Shown: one piece after another, positions 8,388 through 18,717 of the stretch
Layout of the letters: the number at the start of each line of letters is the position of its first letter
How positions within the stretch are numbered: the first letter of the stretch is position 1
Source of the DNA: Reclinomonas americana ATCC 50394
Lineage: Eukaryota > Jakobida > Jakobea > Jakobida
Length of the DNA stretch: 24,012 nt
NCBI GenBank assembly: GCA_048213135.1
Contig: PS015174.1
Span: 44,748-68,759, forward strand
Direction of reading: 5' to 3'
Translations under genes and position numbers: made by a program
The notes under the pieces: generated by a model
Told to the model about the DNA's origin: nothing
The model's database searches: none
The model's input: only the letters and a program-made list of their open reading frames with translations

Positions 8388-11300
8388 CTAGTCGCTGTCA
8401 TCCTCGTCGGATGATGATGATTCCATGTCTCTGTCTGCGGGAACCGCCAATCGGAAGTGTGCCGCACCACCCATACCGCCGCTTCCGCTGCCACTGCCAC
8501 TGCCACTGCCACTGCCACCGCCAGCAGAAGCAGCGGCGACGACATTGATGCTGTCGCTGCTGTTTCTGACGGTTTCGAGCACGTGTTCCAGAGTCGGCCT
8601 GGTGCTCTCGGCCGGAGTCTTGAGAATGGTGGCGGACACGGATCGACCTTGGTAGTCGGCATCCATGTCGAACTCGAACGCTGCTTGCGCACGGTAGTAG
8701 TGCTGTGCGACATCGATCCGCACGTCGCCCATGTTGGTGCCGCGCAAGTGGAACACGAGCTGCGGCCAAACGAAGACAGCACTGAGTTCCGCCACGTCCT
8801 CGACGAAAAAAAAACAGCTAGCACACATCACGATTACCTTGCCGGGCGCCGTGCTCGATGGCATCATCGCAAACAAGTCCTCTGAGAAGCACCTCACCAC
8901 GTTGATGTTGAGGCTTCTGCTGATGTTTTCGGGCAACACGACCACATGTGGCACTGCTGCATTCGGCGCACTTGCGGGATCGGCACTCCGCGCCACCGTG
9001 CACTCGTCGAGCTCCAGCGCGAAACTCAGCTTCGGCTGCGGCGGCGACTCGATGACAATATGGCCCTTTTTTCGTTTTCCCTCGGTGTGAGCACAATGGA
9101 CTCGAACAAATGCGCACACACACATACTAACACACCTGCAGTTTGCATTGGTGCATGGAGAGTCGCGACATGGTCGCGTGGGGGAAGGTGACATGGGGCA
9201 CAGTGACGCTTCGCAGGATGACCTCCTCAACGCCGGTGAGGCGCTCGAGGATCGACTTCAGGGGGAACTGTGAAGAACACGGCAGTCAGCATCAAGCCTC
9301 CCACAACAAAGGAAGAGGGGAGAAAATCGATGTTGAGAGTGAGAGACCATAGAACATCCCCGGCTGGAATGGCGGCAGCGAAAGCATGCCGACCATGCGA
9401 AACAGTCGTTGTATGGCGGATGAGGCCAGGCGGAAAGGAGTCAAGAACGCGTGGTACACATTCATCGCAAAGCGACACGGACCAAAGAGACGACAGGCAG
9501 CCTTGAACAGGCGCCGACGAGAGACGGTGTGTTGGCGGAGAGCAATCAAGACTTCGCGCACAAACTCGTACACGGCGCGAAGCGAGGACACAAATGCCAG
9601 AGGTGGAAACACCATACACAGGAGCGCGAAGAGCAGGCGGAAAGGGTACGTCACAAGAGAGCGCAGGAAGGACATGGTGGCGTCACAGGGAACGAGCAAA
9701 AAAACAAAATACCGGATCGAGAGAATCACAGAATCATTTCGCCGTGTGCGGGGGCGAGACAGGAGAATCGACTCACCGACGTCATCACGGGGCGGGTAAC
9801 ACCAATTTCCAACTTCTGACAACGTAGCGGGAGTTGGCCGACCGGGAATACATCAGTCACCTGCACCGTGTTGTCTGTGTGGCACCTCGCAGTGTGAGCG
9901 CAGCTATCGATGAATGAATGGCATGACGGTGTGTGCGAGAAGGCGTGTTCACAACTGCGGACACGGATCGTGGGGATGAGGACTCCAGTTGCCTCCGATG
10001 GCCAGGCATCGTTGATAATGTCGGTATCCAAGGACCCAGTGTCTAGCGTCGCTAGTGACGGCAGATCGCAGTGCAGAGTGCCAATGTGGGACGAGTCCAG
10101 TCTGGACACATGCGGTCAGCACTGCACAATCACACGCGGGAAACTCGGCAAAGAAACACTCACGACAGCAGTTGTATGAGTGGATGATTGATAATCACTC
10201 TGTCGATGTTGCACTTGAAGAAGCGAATGAGGCGCAGACTCGGCACCCAATGCTGCAGCGTCGACAGGTCCAGCTCCGATTGCTGCATTCCACAAATGGT
10301 GAGCAGCATGCACGACGAACGATATCGACCACGCATAATCTGTGTTGCGCGCGAGTCAGACAAGAAAAAGAATAAAGACGGAGGGGCGATACAACGGACC
10401 GGTTCGTCGGGCAGTTGTGCCTGCACGCCAGCCTCCACTGCATCCTCGGCGTCAGTGAAATCCACCGTGAGCTCACTTATCGGTGTGAACGCAAGCAGGG
10501 CGGCCACTCGGTGCTGCAGCGACAGTCCCGCTGATGCGCGATCGTTGTAGATTAGTGTCAACACGGCAGAAACGCACACGATGATCGTTACCATTGCGCT
10601 TGACGTTGACGATCAAGGAGGAGATGTAGGAGAGCTGCACGAGCGGACTGGGCACTTGCGTAAACTCGGTGGCCTCGCGATCTGCGTCGGCCTTGGCGTA
10701 CATGGCGGCGTTGAATGTCGGCACCTGCACTTGGCTGCTCGCAGCGCACGCGTGAACATCACGACGACGATGACCGAATGGTACCCAGGCACAACTCACA
10801 AGATAGTGGTCCGCATATGAGAAGATGAAACCGCCGCTCGGAATCGCGGATCAGCCTGCACAAACTCGCCCGATGCGACCACCGACGTCGACGACCAAGA
10901 CAGCTTCGACCGCGTCTGAATGTGCAGCACATCGGCCTCAACAAGCTCCGTCGTGGACTGCGTGTAGGGGTGTGAATTTCATGCACACACACACACGGTC
11001 ATCCTGCGCGCGCCTCTCAACGCACCGCGTAGTTATGCAAACCGGTGATATCGCGAGCGTTGTGGCCCAAGAAGTCGTGGTGCAAATCGGCTGCGCCGAC
11101 GCGCACTATACACGTACGCATCTTTTGGCTGCCGGCCAAACCTCTCGACAAGACGCAACGCGACAGCGCCGGACCATCCAAGATGAACTGCGCGCACGTG
11201 CAAGTGGATAAAAATCGCCAAGAAAAAAATACAAGTATTCTGCATTCCGCGCAACGCACGTTGCGCGATGTGACCGCGGACCGCATGGTAAAGTGCACCA

Positions 11301-14300
11301 GGCGCGGACAACGGATTTCAAACATCTCCGGACAGAGGCGATCGTCTGGCAGCACCTCCGTCCGCGTCATGCGCGGCTGCACAGACATCTCCTCCAACGT
11401 GAGAGTCTGCATAATGGAGCTCTTGATCGAGATTTCCATTCTCAGCGAGCGCACGCGCAGCTGCAGCGATTCACACCACTGTGGCCAACATGGGAGTGTT
11501 GTGAGTGTGGCAGACAGAGATCGATAGTGAATGCAAAACAGCAGAGAGAGAAGGAATAACAAGAGATTGATGCGGGAGACACAGGGCAGACGAGGGAAAG
11601 ACGGAGAAAAGTATGCACGCACCTGGCCCAGATCGCTGAGTGCTACACTGCCGATTTTCTCGGTCATGACCGACGCTTTGATGCCGATGTTGCGGGCGCG
11701 GCCGCTGCGGAGGTTGCGGTGGAGGTTGATGGACTGGATGGTCTGTGTTGAGGAGAGGGGGGTGAGACGAGAGGGGAAGGGAGGAGAAGATGGAGAGGGA
11801 GAAGAATGGAGAAGGGAGAGAGAGAGAGAGAGAGAGACAGGCAGGACGGGGAGGGATGAGGAGAGAGACAGAAAGAGAGAGACAGACAGAGACAGAGAGA
11901 TTTAGAGATAGAGAGAAAGAGAGAGATAGGAACAGAGGGTGAAAAAAACCAGCAACGCGAGAATGCTAAAGAAAGAGCAAATTAAGAGAGCATGCAAGAC
12001 GGGGTACGGTCNNNNNNNNNNNNNNNNNNNNAAGTGCTTGATCAACTCCACCCCCTCACTCACATTCTGCGTGAGGTTGCCAATCGTCAAGCACTCCAGA
12101 CGCGGGCTGTCAATGTCGAAATCCACTGTCCCGCGCGACTGCACCTCGACCACTTGGAGAGCCAGCTGTCGGAGTTGGGGCAGGCAAAGTGCGATTGGTT
12201 CGTCGAACATGCGCCGAATGCCCTGCAGCTCGAGAAGCTCAAGATTCGGCAGGCGACTGAACACGGCTGCAGATAAAAAAAACACAGTTGAGATATTCCT
12301 TCATGCAACTCGTGACACACTCCACTCACCAATATCCACTGCGCCGACATCGTACAGCACGAGCGAGGTGAGCTGGCGAGCCTGGTGCGCAATAAACTCG
12401 GAGACTCCATCCTGCACGTCCGATGAGAACATTAGCTCAGCTGCACAGCGAAAGTCCACGTACCGACAGCCAGCCCTTGACTTGCAGATGCTGCAGTGGC
12501 GGAAGTGTGGCGAGAGGGATGCCCTTGGTGGGCACATTCTTGTGCTCGTGCAGTGAGGGCGAGACGCTGCGACTGTGAANNNNNNNNNNNNNNNNNNNNN
12601 NNNNNNNNNNNNNNNNNNNNNNNNNNNNNNNNNNNNNNNNNNNNNNNNNNNNNNNNNNNNNNNNNNNNNNNNNNNNNNNNNNNNNNNNNNNNNNNNNNNN
12701 NNNNNNNNNNNNNNNNNNNNNNNNNNNNNNNNNNNNNNNNNNNNNNNNNNNNNNNNNNNNNNNNNNNNNNNNNNNNNNNNNNNNNNNNNNNNNNNNNNNN
12801 NNNNNNNNNNNNNNNNNNNNNNNNNNNNNNNNNNNNNNNNNNNNNNNNNNNNNNNNNNNNNNNNNNNNNNNNNNNNNNNNNNNNNNNNNNNNNNNNNNNN
12901 NNNNNNNNNNNNNNNNNNNNNNNNNNNNNNNNNNNNNNNNNNNNNNNNNNNNNNNNNNNNNNNNNNNNNNNNNCCGCGAGCAACGTGAGTCTACAAGCGC
13001 ACTGCCACCATCAAGCAAGACGTGCGTGCCGAACCCGTCCCGGAAACTGGAGTTGTAGTTTGAGACGTAGCGGCCCTGATAATCCTCCGACACCGACGGG
13101 ACCAGGGTGAGTCGATGAATGCGCGTTTGGGCCAATACGTGCGTCAGGCGGAGAATGCTCTCTTCCGCTGCCGCGATCTGTGCAAAGACACATTGGGTCA
13201 AAACAAGATTGTGCAGCGATGCCAAGCACAACATGAAGAAGCAAACCTCGGCAGCGGTGTACGTAATGACGCCGTTGTGGTGTCGTCCGAGCCGCACTGG
13301 CGCATAGTCCAGACACACGGTGATCGCCTCGATCGGGCAGCGTGAATCGGGCGCCGACGCCATTGTGGCCTCCAGGTAGGTGCATAGCATGTCGGGCTGT
13401 ATCAGACAAGTTAGTGACAGCCGTGGATGGGCGTGGAAACGAAGAGTTACCGTCAACGGCATGCCCTGCAGTGTGACATTGCGGACCACTGGCATGCACA
13501 CAGCCAGCTGAGACATGAAGTGATCGGCGTCGGTATCCATGTTTGTGCGACCGTACTGGAAGCGGAGGTTGACATCCTGCTCCACGGGCACATGAGGACG
13601 CCATGCAGCAGGGACACTGGTGATGAGAATCGACGCAACATGAACACGCGGATACAACTTGCGCAGGCGCTCAAAGAGGCGGTTGGCCAGCTCGGGATTG
13701 GTAAAGTGTGGCATGAGGCACTCCACGCTCTGCACGTGCGCCAGCCGACTGCGCGCCCGACTCGCCGCCGCCACTTGCATCAGCGGGTGTCGGCAGTCCC
13801 AGCGTAGCTGCAGAGAGGAGAAGGGGGATGGATAAGGGGAAAGGAGGGAAAGGAGAGGGAAGGGAGAGGGAAGGGAGAGGAAAAGAGAGGAAGTGATGGA
13901 TGAAGATGAAGAGAGCAAACAAGCGGCCTCAACAACCATGGATGAGGAGCATCTGCATCGATGACGAAGGAGCGCATCACAGACAAGTCAAAGTGAACGA
14001 TAAGGTGGCAAGCAAACGCTGGAGGAGGGAGAGGCACACACTCATNNNNNNNNNNNNNNNNNNNNNNNNNNNNNNNNNNNNNNNNNNNNNNNNNNNNNNN
14101 NNNNNNNNNNNNNNNNNNNNNNNNNNNNNNNNNNNNNNNNNNNNNNNNNNNNNNNNNNNNNNNNNNNNNNNNNNNNNNNNNNATAGAGTGACAGATACAC
14201 AGAGAAAAGGAGAGGGAGAGAGAATGAGAGAATGCCAAAGAACGACAGACCTGCTTCGGTCCAGTGGTGAGTGTGGCGCGCACTTTGCGCCACAGCATGG

Positions 14301-15458
14301 GCGAGTCGACGATATCCCGCATTCGGTGGCACACCACTCGAATCGTTTGCAACAAGACGTATCGCTGGTGGAACAACCAAAAACAACAACGTGAGATCGC
14401 CATCGCTCACTCTCCGCACATGCCGACAAGTCACACGTCACCTCCATAAACTTGCACACATGAATCAGCACATCCTCCGGCAACGACAGCAGCATGTTGC
14501 GGCTGTTGATCTCCTTGCGCCGCTCACTCTCCGCATCGTACACCAGACCGGCGGCAGTGGCCGTCACGCGCGCTACATAGCTCGACATCAACTTGCGCCG
14601 TTTCCTCGGCGGTGCAACCTCCTCCACCTCCGCAGAATCGACAGCTGCAGCCGTGGAGGGCACAGCCGTGGCTTCAATGGCCGCCGTCGGTGCTGCAGCT
14701 GCGACTCTCGTGGCTGNNNNNNNNNNNNNNNNNNNNCCACAGCCGCTGTTGGCGCCCTCGGCACTGCGGTTGCCACCACAGCTGCTGTCGCCGCCACTGC
14801 AGCTGTTGGCACTCTGGTTCCCACGGTCGCGCCACTGCTCACAGCTGATGTTCGCGTTGCTACGGTCGTCACCACTGGCGCAATCGGATCGGTTGTCTGC
14901 GAGGGCGCGACAAGTGAGCAAAGACTGTCACCAGAGACACCTCGCGGTTCTCTCACTCACTGCCTCACTGATCAAAGGCCTCCCAGCAGCAGCAGCAGCA
15001 GCACGCTTGATCTCTTATCAGCTGTCTGTCAATCACTGAATCTCTCTTTTCCCTCTCTTCCCACTCACCTTGGCCTGCTCACGCGATCGCTTGCCCGGCT
15101 TCTTGCCCTCCACATAGTCTCCATCGTCATCGTCGTCCTCCACATACTCGTCATCTTCCTCCATCTCCTCCTCTTCCTCTTCCTCCTCCTCCTCTGCTTC
15201 CTCTGCTTCCTCCATCTCCTCGTCTTCCTCCTGCGCCTTCTCTGGCGATTGTCGCCGTCTTGTCGCTGTCTTCTTCGCCACAGGCTTCTTCTTCGTGCTC
15301 GCTTTTCGCGCTTGTCTCTTGACAGCGATCTTCTTTGTTGTCTCAGTTGTGTTTTGCTGCTGCTCAGAGGCATCGTCCTCGGCCGCCGCACTCATCTCCA
15401 CATCAGCCTGCTTACGCGCAGCAAGGCGTGCAGACACGCGCGAGGGTGGTGCACTCAT
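8388..15458 (-). CDS. F-box protein with long LRR-like region and charged N-terminus
   Basis: Probable substrate receptor of an SCF ubiquitin ligase. Exons 5' to 3': 15458-15069, 14896-14442, 14364-14251, 13807-13451, 13396-13247, 13177-12995, [hidden], 12572-12464, 12411-12330, 12266-12064, 11742-11623, 11478-11260, 11187-11026, 10957-10800, 10734-10592, 10530-10400, 10339-10164, 10101-9965, 9874-9777, 9267-9136, 9065-8838, 8759-8388 (TAG); over 1,350 residues. Exon 1 is basic then highly acidic (EEEEEEEEEEMEEDDEYVED), with nuclear-signal-like KRQARKASTKKK. An Ala/Thr-rich linker and PPRKRRK precede the F-box near residues 257-315: LPEDVLIHVCKFME, then VCHRMRDIVDSPMLWRKV. Downstream are irregular LRR-like strands (LPNLELLELQGI, LPQLRQLALQVVEV, SPRLECLTIGNL, LPSLATLDTGSL). 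The tail is Gly-Ser repeats and ESSSSDEDDSD. Phases fail to match only across the 394-N gap. The acceptor of the exon at 9874 is one of several choices. Exons 9267-8388 are joined on phase and similar strand pattern. Confidence 0.75.
9292..9675 (-). other. 127-codon ORF inside a 509-nt intron
   Basis: The intron 9776-9268 of the F-box/LRR gene contains, on the sense strand, an ORF starting at ATG 9675 in a strong context (GCCACCATGT). It runs to a TGA at 9292. It is rich in hydrophobic and Arg residues (RLLFALLCMVFPPLAFV early on) and could form one or two membrane segments. Codon use is not obviously non-coding. It could be an alternative first exon or chance; its natural splice at 9344 does not enter the next exon in frame. 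Confidence 0.25.
11745..12011. repeat. Purine-rich low-complexity intron
   Basis: This is part of the intron 12063-11743 of the F-box/LRR gene. The + strand is nearly all A/G, with (GA)n at about 11817-11836. In the sense strand this is a long polypyrimidine tract before the acceptor at 11743. A 20-N run (12012-12031) lies in the same intron. No exon is visible here. Confidence 0.85.
12580..12973. other. Assembly gap, 394 N
   Basis: Unknown sequence within the F-box/LRR gene. The upstream exon seems to end at 12995 in phase 0 (donor GTAGAC), while the downstream exon starts at 12572 in phase 2. At least one LRR exon is therefore missing here, in contrast to the N runs that close perfectly. 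Confidence 0.85.
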
Positions 15459-15871
15459 CGCTCTTGTGTAACAACCAAAGTCGAGGTGTGGTCGATGTCG
15501 ACCAGCGTCGATGTCGAGCTCTCGTCTACACAAGGTGGAGTACAGTACGTCTTCGGCCACATCGACAACAACAACAACAACAACAAACAAGCAACAGCTG
15601 ACTTAGTTCAACCATATACACAAACACCAATCATGAGGAAGCAGCAGGATTCTCGTGTGCGTGTTCGCTCTCCAGGCTTCGGAACTGCATAAGCGTGGTT
15701 GACCAGTGGATTTGACACACTTGCAGCCGTAGATACGTGAGAAACCGCTGCTTCTNNNNNNNNNNNNNNNNNNNNNNNNNNNNNNNNNNNNNNNNNNNNN
15801 NNNNNNNNNNNNNNNNNNNNNNNNNNNNNNNNNNNNNNNNNNNNNNNGTGGCCAAACATCGGGTAACTATA
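15459..15871. other. Intergenic region between antiporter stop and F-box start
   Basis: Both flanking genes are on the - strand. The interval holds a (CAA)n tract at 15561-15588, copy A of a dispersed repeat (15581-15730) and a 92-N gap (15756-15847). The 100 nt upstream of the F-box ATG show no clear TATA box. No gene is seen. Confidence 0.7.
15581..15730 (-). repeat. Dispersed repeat, copy A
   Basis: Copy A shares ordered blocks with 23470-23660: CAACAAACAAGCAACAGCTG (20/20), AGTTCAACC-x-TAT, ACACCAATCATGAGG (15/15), GTGTTCGCTCT, and CAGTGGATTTGAC-x-CACTTGCA. Unrelated spacers of different length lie between the blocks. Read on the - strand, the element ends in a (TTG)n tract, as some LINE and SINE 3' tails do. 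No ORF, target-site duplication or terminal repeat is visible. It lies 3' of the antiporter stop and next to a gap. Confidence 0.8.
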
Positions 15872-18452
15872 TTAAAGCGTTGCCTGCAACTGAAGCGACC
15901 GACTCCTTGATCGCGTTCCTCGATGTGGCGCGCCTAGTGGGCGAATGGCGGGCGAGCCGGCGACGCCCGAGGCGGCGGATCGCACGGTGATGGCCAGCGG
16001 TAATGTGTCGTCGTCGTCCTCCTCGATATTGGCGACGGCAGGACCGCCGCCACCGCCGCCGCCACCGCCTCCGTGCTTCTTGCTGGCCTCGGTGCTGTCG
16101 CTGACGACGCTGATGTTGTCGAGCATGCTGCCCTGGCTCATCATGCTGCCGTAGGTCACGTCGGAGGCGCGCGACATGAACGAGGCCGCACGGCCGGTGG
16201 CGATCAGGCCACCGACGCTGCCGGGTGTGGCCAGCAGTACGGCCGTCTCTTGCGGCTCGGGTGGCGGCTCAGTGTAGTACAGCTTCTTCGGGTANNNNNN
16301 NNNNNNNNNNNNNNNNNNNNNNNNNNNNNNNNNNNNNNNNNNNNNNNNNNNNNNNNNNNNNNNNNNNNNNNNNNNNNNNNNNNNNNNNNNNNNNNNNNNN
16401 NNNNNNNNNNNNNNNNNNNNNNNNGAGGAAGCTGATGACCGGCGTTGTCATGACTGTGGTCACCAGCGACTTGAGCAGCAGCACGGTGAAGGTGCGCTCG
16501 TCGATGATCTTGGCCGACAGGCCCACATTCAGCACGATAATGTCCACGAGGCTGCAACCGAGTGAGAAGGGCGACTTGCAAGTACAGGGGATAAAAACAA
16601 ACAGACCCGCGAGTGTTCATCAAGAATCCCACTGTCCACGATTCGCGCCACGAGAGACCCAGCAGCTTGGCACTGCCACCGCAGCCAATGACCTTGCCGA
16701 CGCACGACAGAACCACGACAAACAAGGCGAGGCCCCACGCGGCGCCCGTGTTCAGCTGATCGAAGCGTGTTTGCAGGCCGGAGACCGCAAAGTACTATTG
16801 AGGGGCAAAGGGAAAGGGGAGGTCAACGGAAGGAGAGCATGTTTTTTCTCCGGCTCACTCTGATTCCCCCACAGCCACTCCTTCTCAGAGACTACTCCAG
16901 CCCTTTTTCTCTCTCACACTCACTCACTTTCACGCTCATGCAAGCACTTTCCGAGACTCCTCACCGACACGCACGCTCTCCTCTGCTCTCTCTCAGTCTC
17001 TCTCACACTCTCCTCTACTCTCTCTCTCTCTTTCTCTCTCTCTCTTCTCTATCCTGTATCTCGCCCTCCCACACACACACCAGCGGCAAGAACACAATCG
17101 TGATGAAAATCCTCCATCTTGACGCGCAGCTTGCGCGAGAAACCGTGCTCCCGCGGTGTGATGACGCCCACCACAAACGCTCCAAACACCGCGTGCACTC
17201 CAATGGCTTGGGTGAAGAACGACGAGACGAACATGNNNNNNNNNNNNNNNNNNNNAGCACCAGAATGGAGAAGGTGACGAGTGGCGGGGTGCCGTGATCT
17301 TTCGGTTTCCTCGTCCACTGGTGGATCTTGCTGAGCAGCGGACGCACGGCCAAGAGCAGGAACGCCGCCCAGCCGCTGGCCGTTAACAGTACTACGTGCA
17401 AAATAAAAAGTGAGGTGAGGAGGGAGGCGGCGAGTCTGTGTGTGTGTGTGTGTGCACGACGCAACCCCACAAAATGAGCAGATAGTCGCTCGAGTTGCCG
17501 GCAATCGCCATCACCAGCACCAGCAGCACCCAGGCGCCAGCGTCGCCAAAAGCCGCCGCCGACAGCACCGCACGCCCGACCGAGCAGTGCAACATCTTCC
17601 GATCGGTGAGGATGCGCGCCAGCACCGGGAAGGCGGTGATGGAGAGCGCGACGCCCACGAAAATGAGAAAGGCGCCAAACGACACCGACGAGCGGCCCAT
17701 GAAATCGTACAGCACGGGCGAGATGGCTGCGCCGAGCACAAAGCACAACAGAATGCCGCTGGTGGAGACCACCACGGCCTCTTTGAGGTGCTTTCTCATG
17801 TAGCGCACATCCATCTCCATGCCGGTGAGTGTCATGAAGAACATGAGCGCGAGATCGGCGACCACGCGCAGCACATCGAGACTCGCGTCGGGAAAGATCG
17901 AGTTCTTGAAGCTGGCAATGTGGCACATGGCGGTGGGGCCTGCGTGGAGGCATGAGGAGGAGGAGGAGGAGGAGGAGGAGGAGGAGGAGAAGGAGGAGGG
18001 GGAGGGGGAGGAGGATGCGACTACAAACCGAGTAAAATGCCACCTATGATCTCGGCCACGACTTTCGGCTGTCGCACTCGCGCCAGCAGGAGTGCGAGGA
18101 GTCGTGTGAAGACGAGAATGATGACGACTTGCACGAGGAAGAGGCAGAGTGGAATGGTGAGCGCTGTGTCATGAACGAAGTCAAGTGAGGAATGGGAAAG
18201 GGGCGATCGAGTTGGGGAAGAGAAAGAGGAGGAGGAGGAGGAGCGCAACGGTTGCCACCCGTGAAGATGTTGGGCGCTGCATGTGTGAATGTGTGTGAGA
18301 GCGAGAGAAGGAGAGAAAGGGAATGTGTGAGTCAATGAGGATCGCGCGGGGAAGATGGATGCGAGGAAGAGAATGCAACTGTCGCCCATGGGATGAAGGG
18401 AAGAGTCAGAGCTGTGAGCGTGAGTTGTGCGTGATCGAGGAGCGTGACTCAT
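15872..18452 (-). CDS. Kha1/CHX-type monovalent cation/H+ antiporter (CPA2)
   Basis: Exchanges K+ or Na+ for H+; yeast Kha1 acts in Golgi/endosomes, so an endomembrane site is likely here. Exons: 18452-18380, 18276-18250 (27 nt), 18163-18029, 17939-17466, 17391-17081, 16794-16607, 16551-15872 (TAA); about 578 residues. Landmarks in order: NIFTGGNPLTIPLCLFLVQ, RQPKVVAEIIGGILLGPTA, FPDASLDVLRVVADLALMFF, ALSITAFPVLARILTD, AAFGDAGAWVLLVL, GVHAVFGAFVVGVITPRE, FLPLYFAVSGLQTRF, MNTRGLVDIIVLNVGL, then a cytosolic tail with a Gly tract. The first residue of the usual (N/D)-D transport motif is Gly here; the second Asp remains. At about 17107-17110 four T on the sense strand replace an expected three (MEDF/ITIVFLPL), shifting the frame by one. 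The N runs at 17236-17255 and 16295-16424 both close in frame with nothing missing. Start ATG 18452 is the first of two; 18389 is possible. Confidence 0.9.
17954..18000. repeat. (GGA)n microsatellite
   Basis: About fifteen GGA/GAG units lie inside the antiporter intron 18028-17940. On the sense strand this is a (TCC)n pyrimidine tract just ahead of the acceptor. Confidence 0.9.
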
Positions 18453-18542
18453 GATGATTCATGCTCGAATCTTTTTCAGTTTCTTCGCGCTGCGCTCTCC
18501 TTGGTGGACTCTCCGACCATGTGCAGCCTTCTTCTTCTTCTT

Positions 18543-18717
18543 CTAGATTTTCTTCACACCATGGCAGGCCGGTGGTGGCACCGAGGCGGGCGGGCACGTG
18601 GCGAACCACTTGTGTTGCAGAGCGTCGGCCGCGGTGATGCAGTCGTCGGGCTCCAGCGCCGTCATTTGACACATCAGGTCGATGGCCAGCTGCAGGCTCC
18701 ACTTGCAATTGTGCACG
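18543..18717 (-). pseudogene. Lone protein-kinase C-terminal exon
   Basis: After an acceptor AG at 18719-18718 the frame reads SLQLAIDLMCQMTALEPDD, then CITAADALQHKWFATCPPA and a short tail to TAG at 18543. This is subdomain XI of a Ser/Thr kinase (the invariant Arg before ITA-x-x-ALQH is Cys here), most like CDK-type ends with HxWF followed by a Pro-rich tail. No catalytic loop, DFG or APE motif is visible in the 600 nt upstream on this strand, and no upstream exon fits the phase. The fragment lies 90 nt ahead of the antiporter ATG, probably within its promoter or 5' UTR. It may be a relic or the end of a gene with a very long intron; a pseudogene is the simpler reading. Confidence 0.5.

Noticed and set aside
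8760-8837. Coding read-through of 8837-8760 in the last part of the F-box/LRR gene
   Set aside because: The segment is open in frame (78 nt, a multiple of three), but it starts GTAATC, ends CCGCAG and has the typical intron length. Removing it joins the flanks cleanly. A retained-intron isoform remains possible.
8388-9676. Separate seipin-like membrane gene made of the intronic ORF plus the last three exons
   Set aside because: The obvious splice from the intronic ORF enters the next exon out of frame, while the F-box/LRR exon at 9777 joins it in phase 0. The following sequence continues the same strand pattern.
15608-15859. Short - strand ORF over repeat copy A (and its counterpart over copy B)
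   Set aside because: The frame is not kept between the two copies, which differ by non-triplet insertions and in-frame stops, so no coding pressure is visible.
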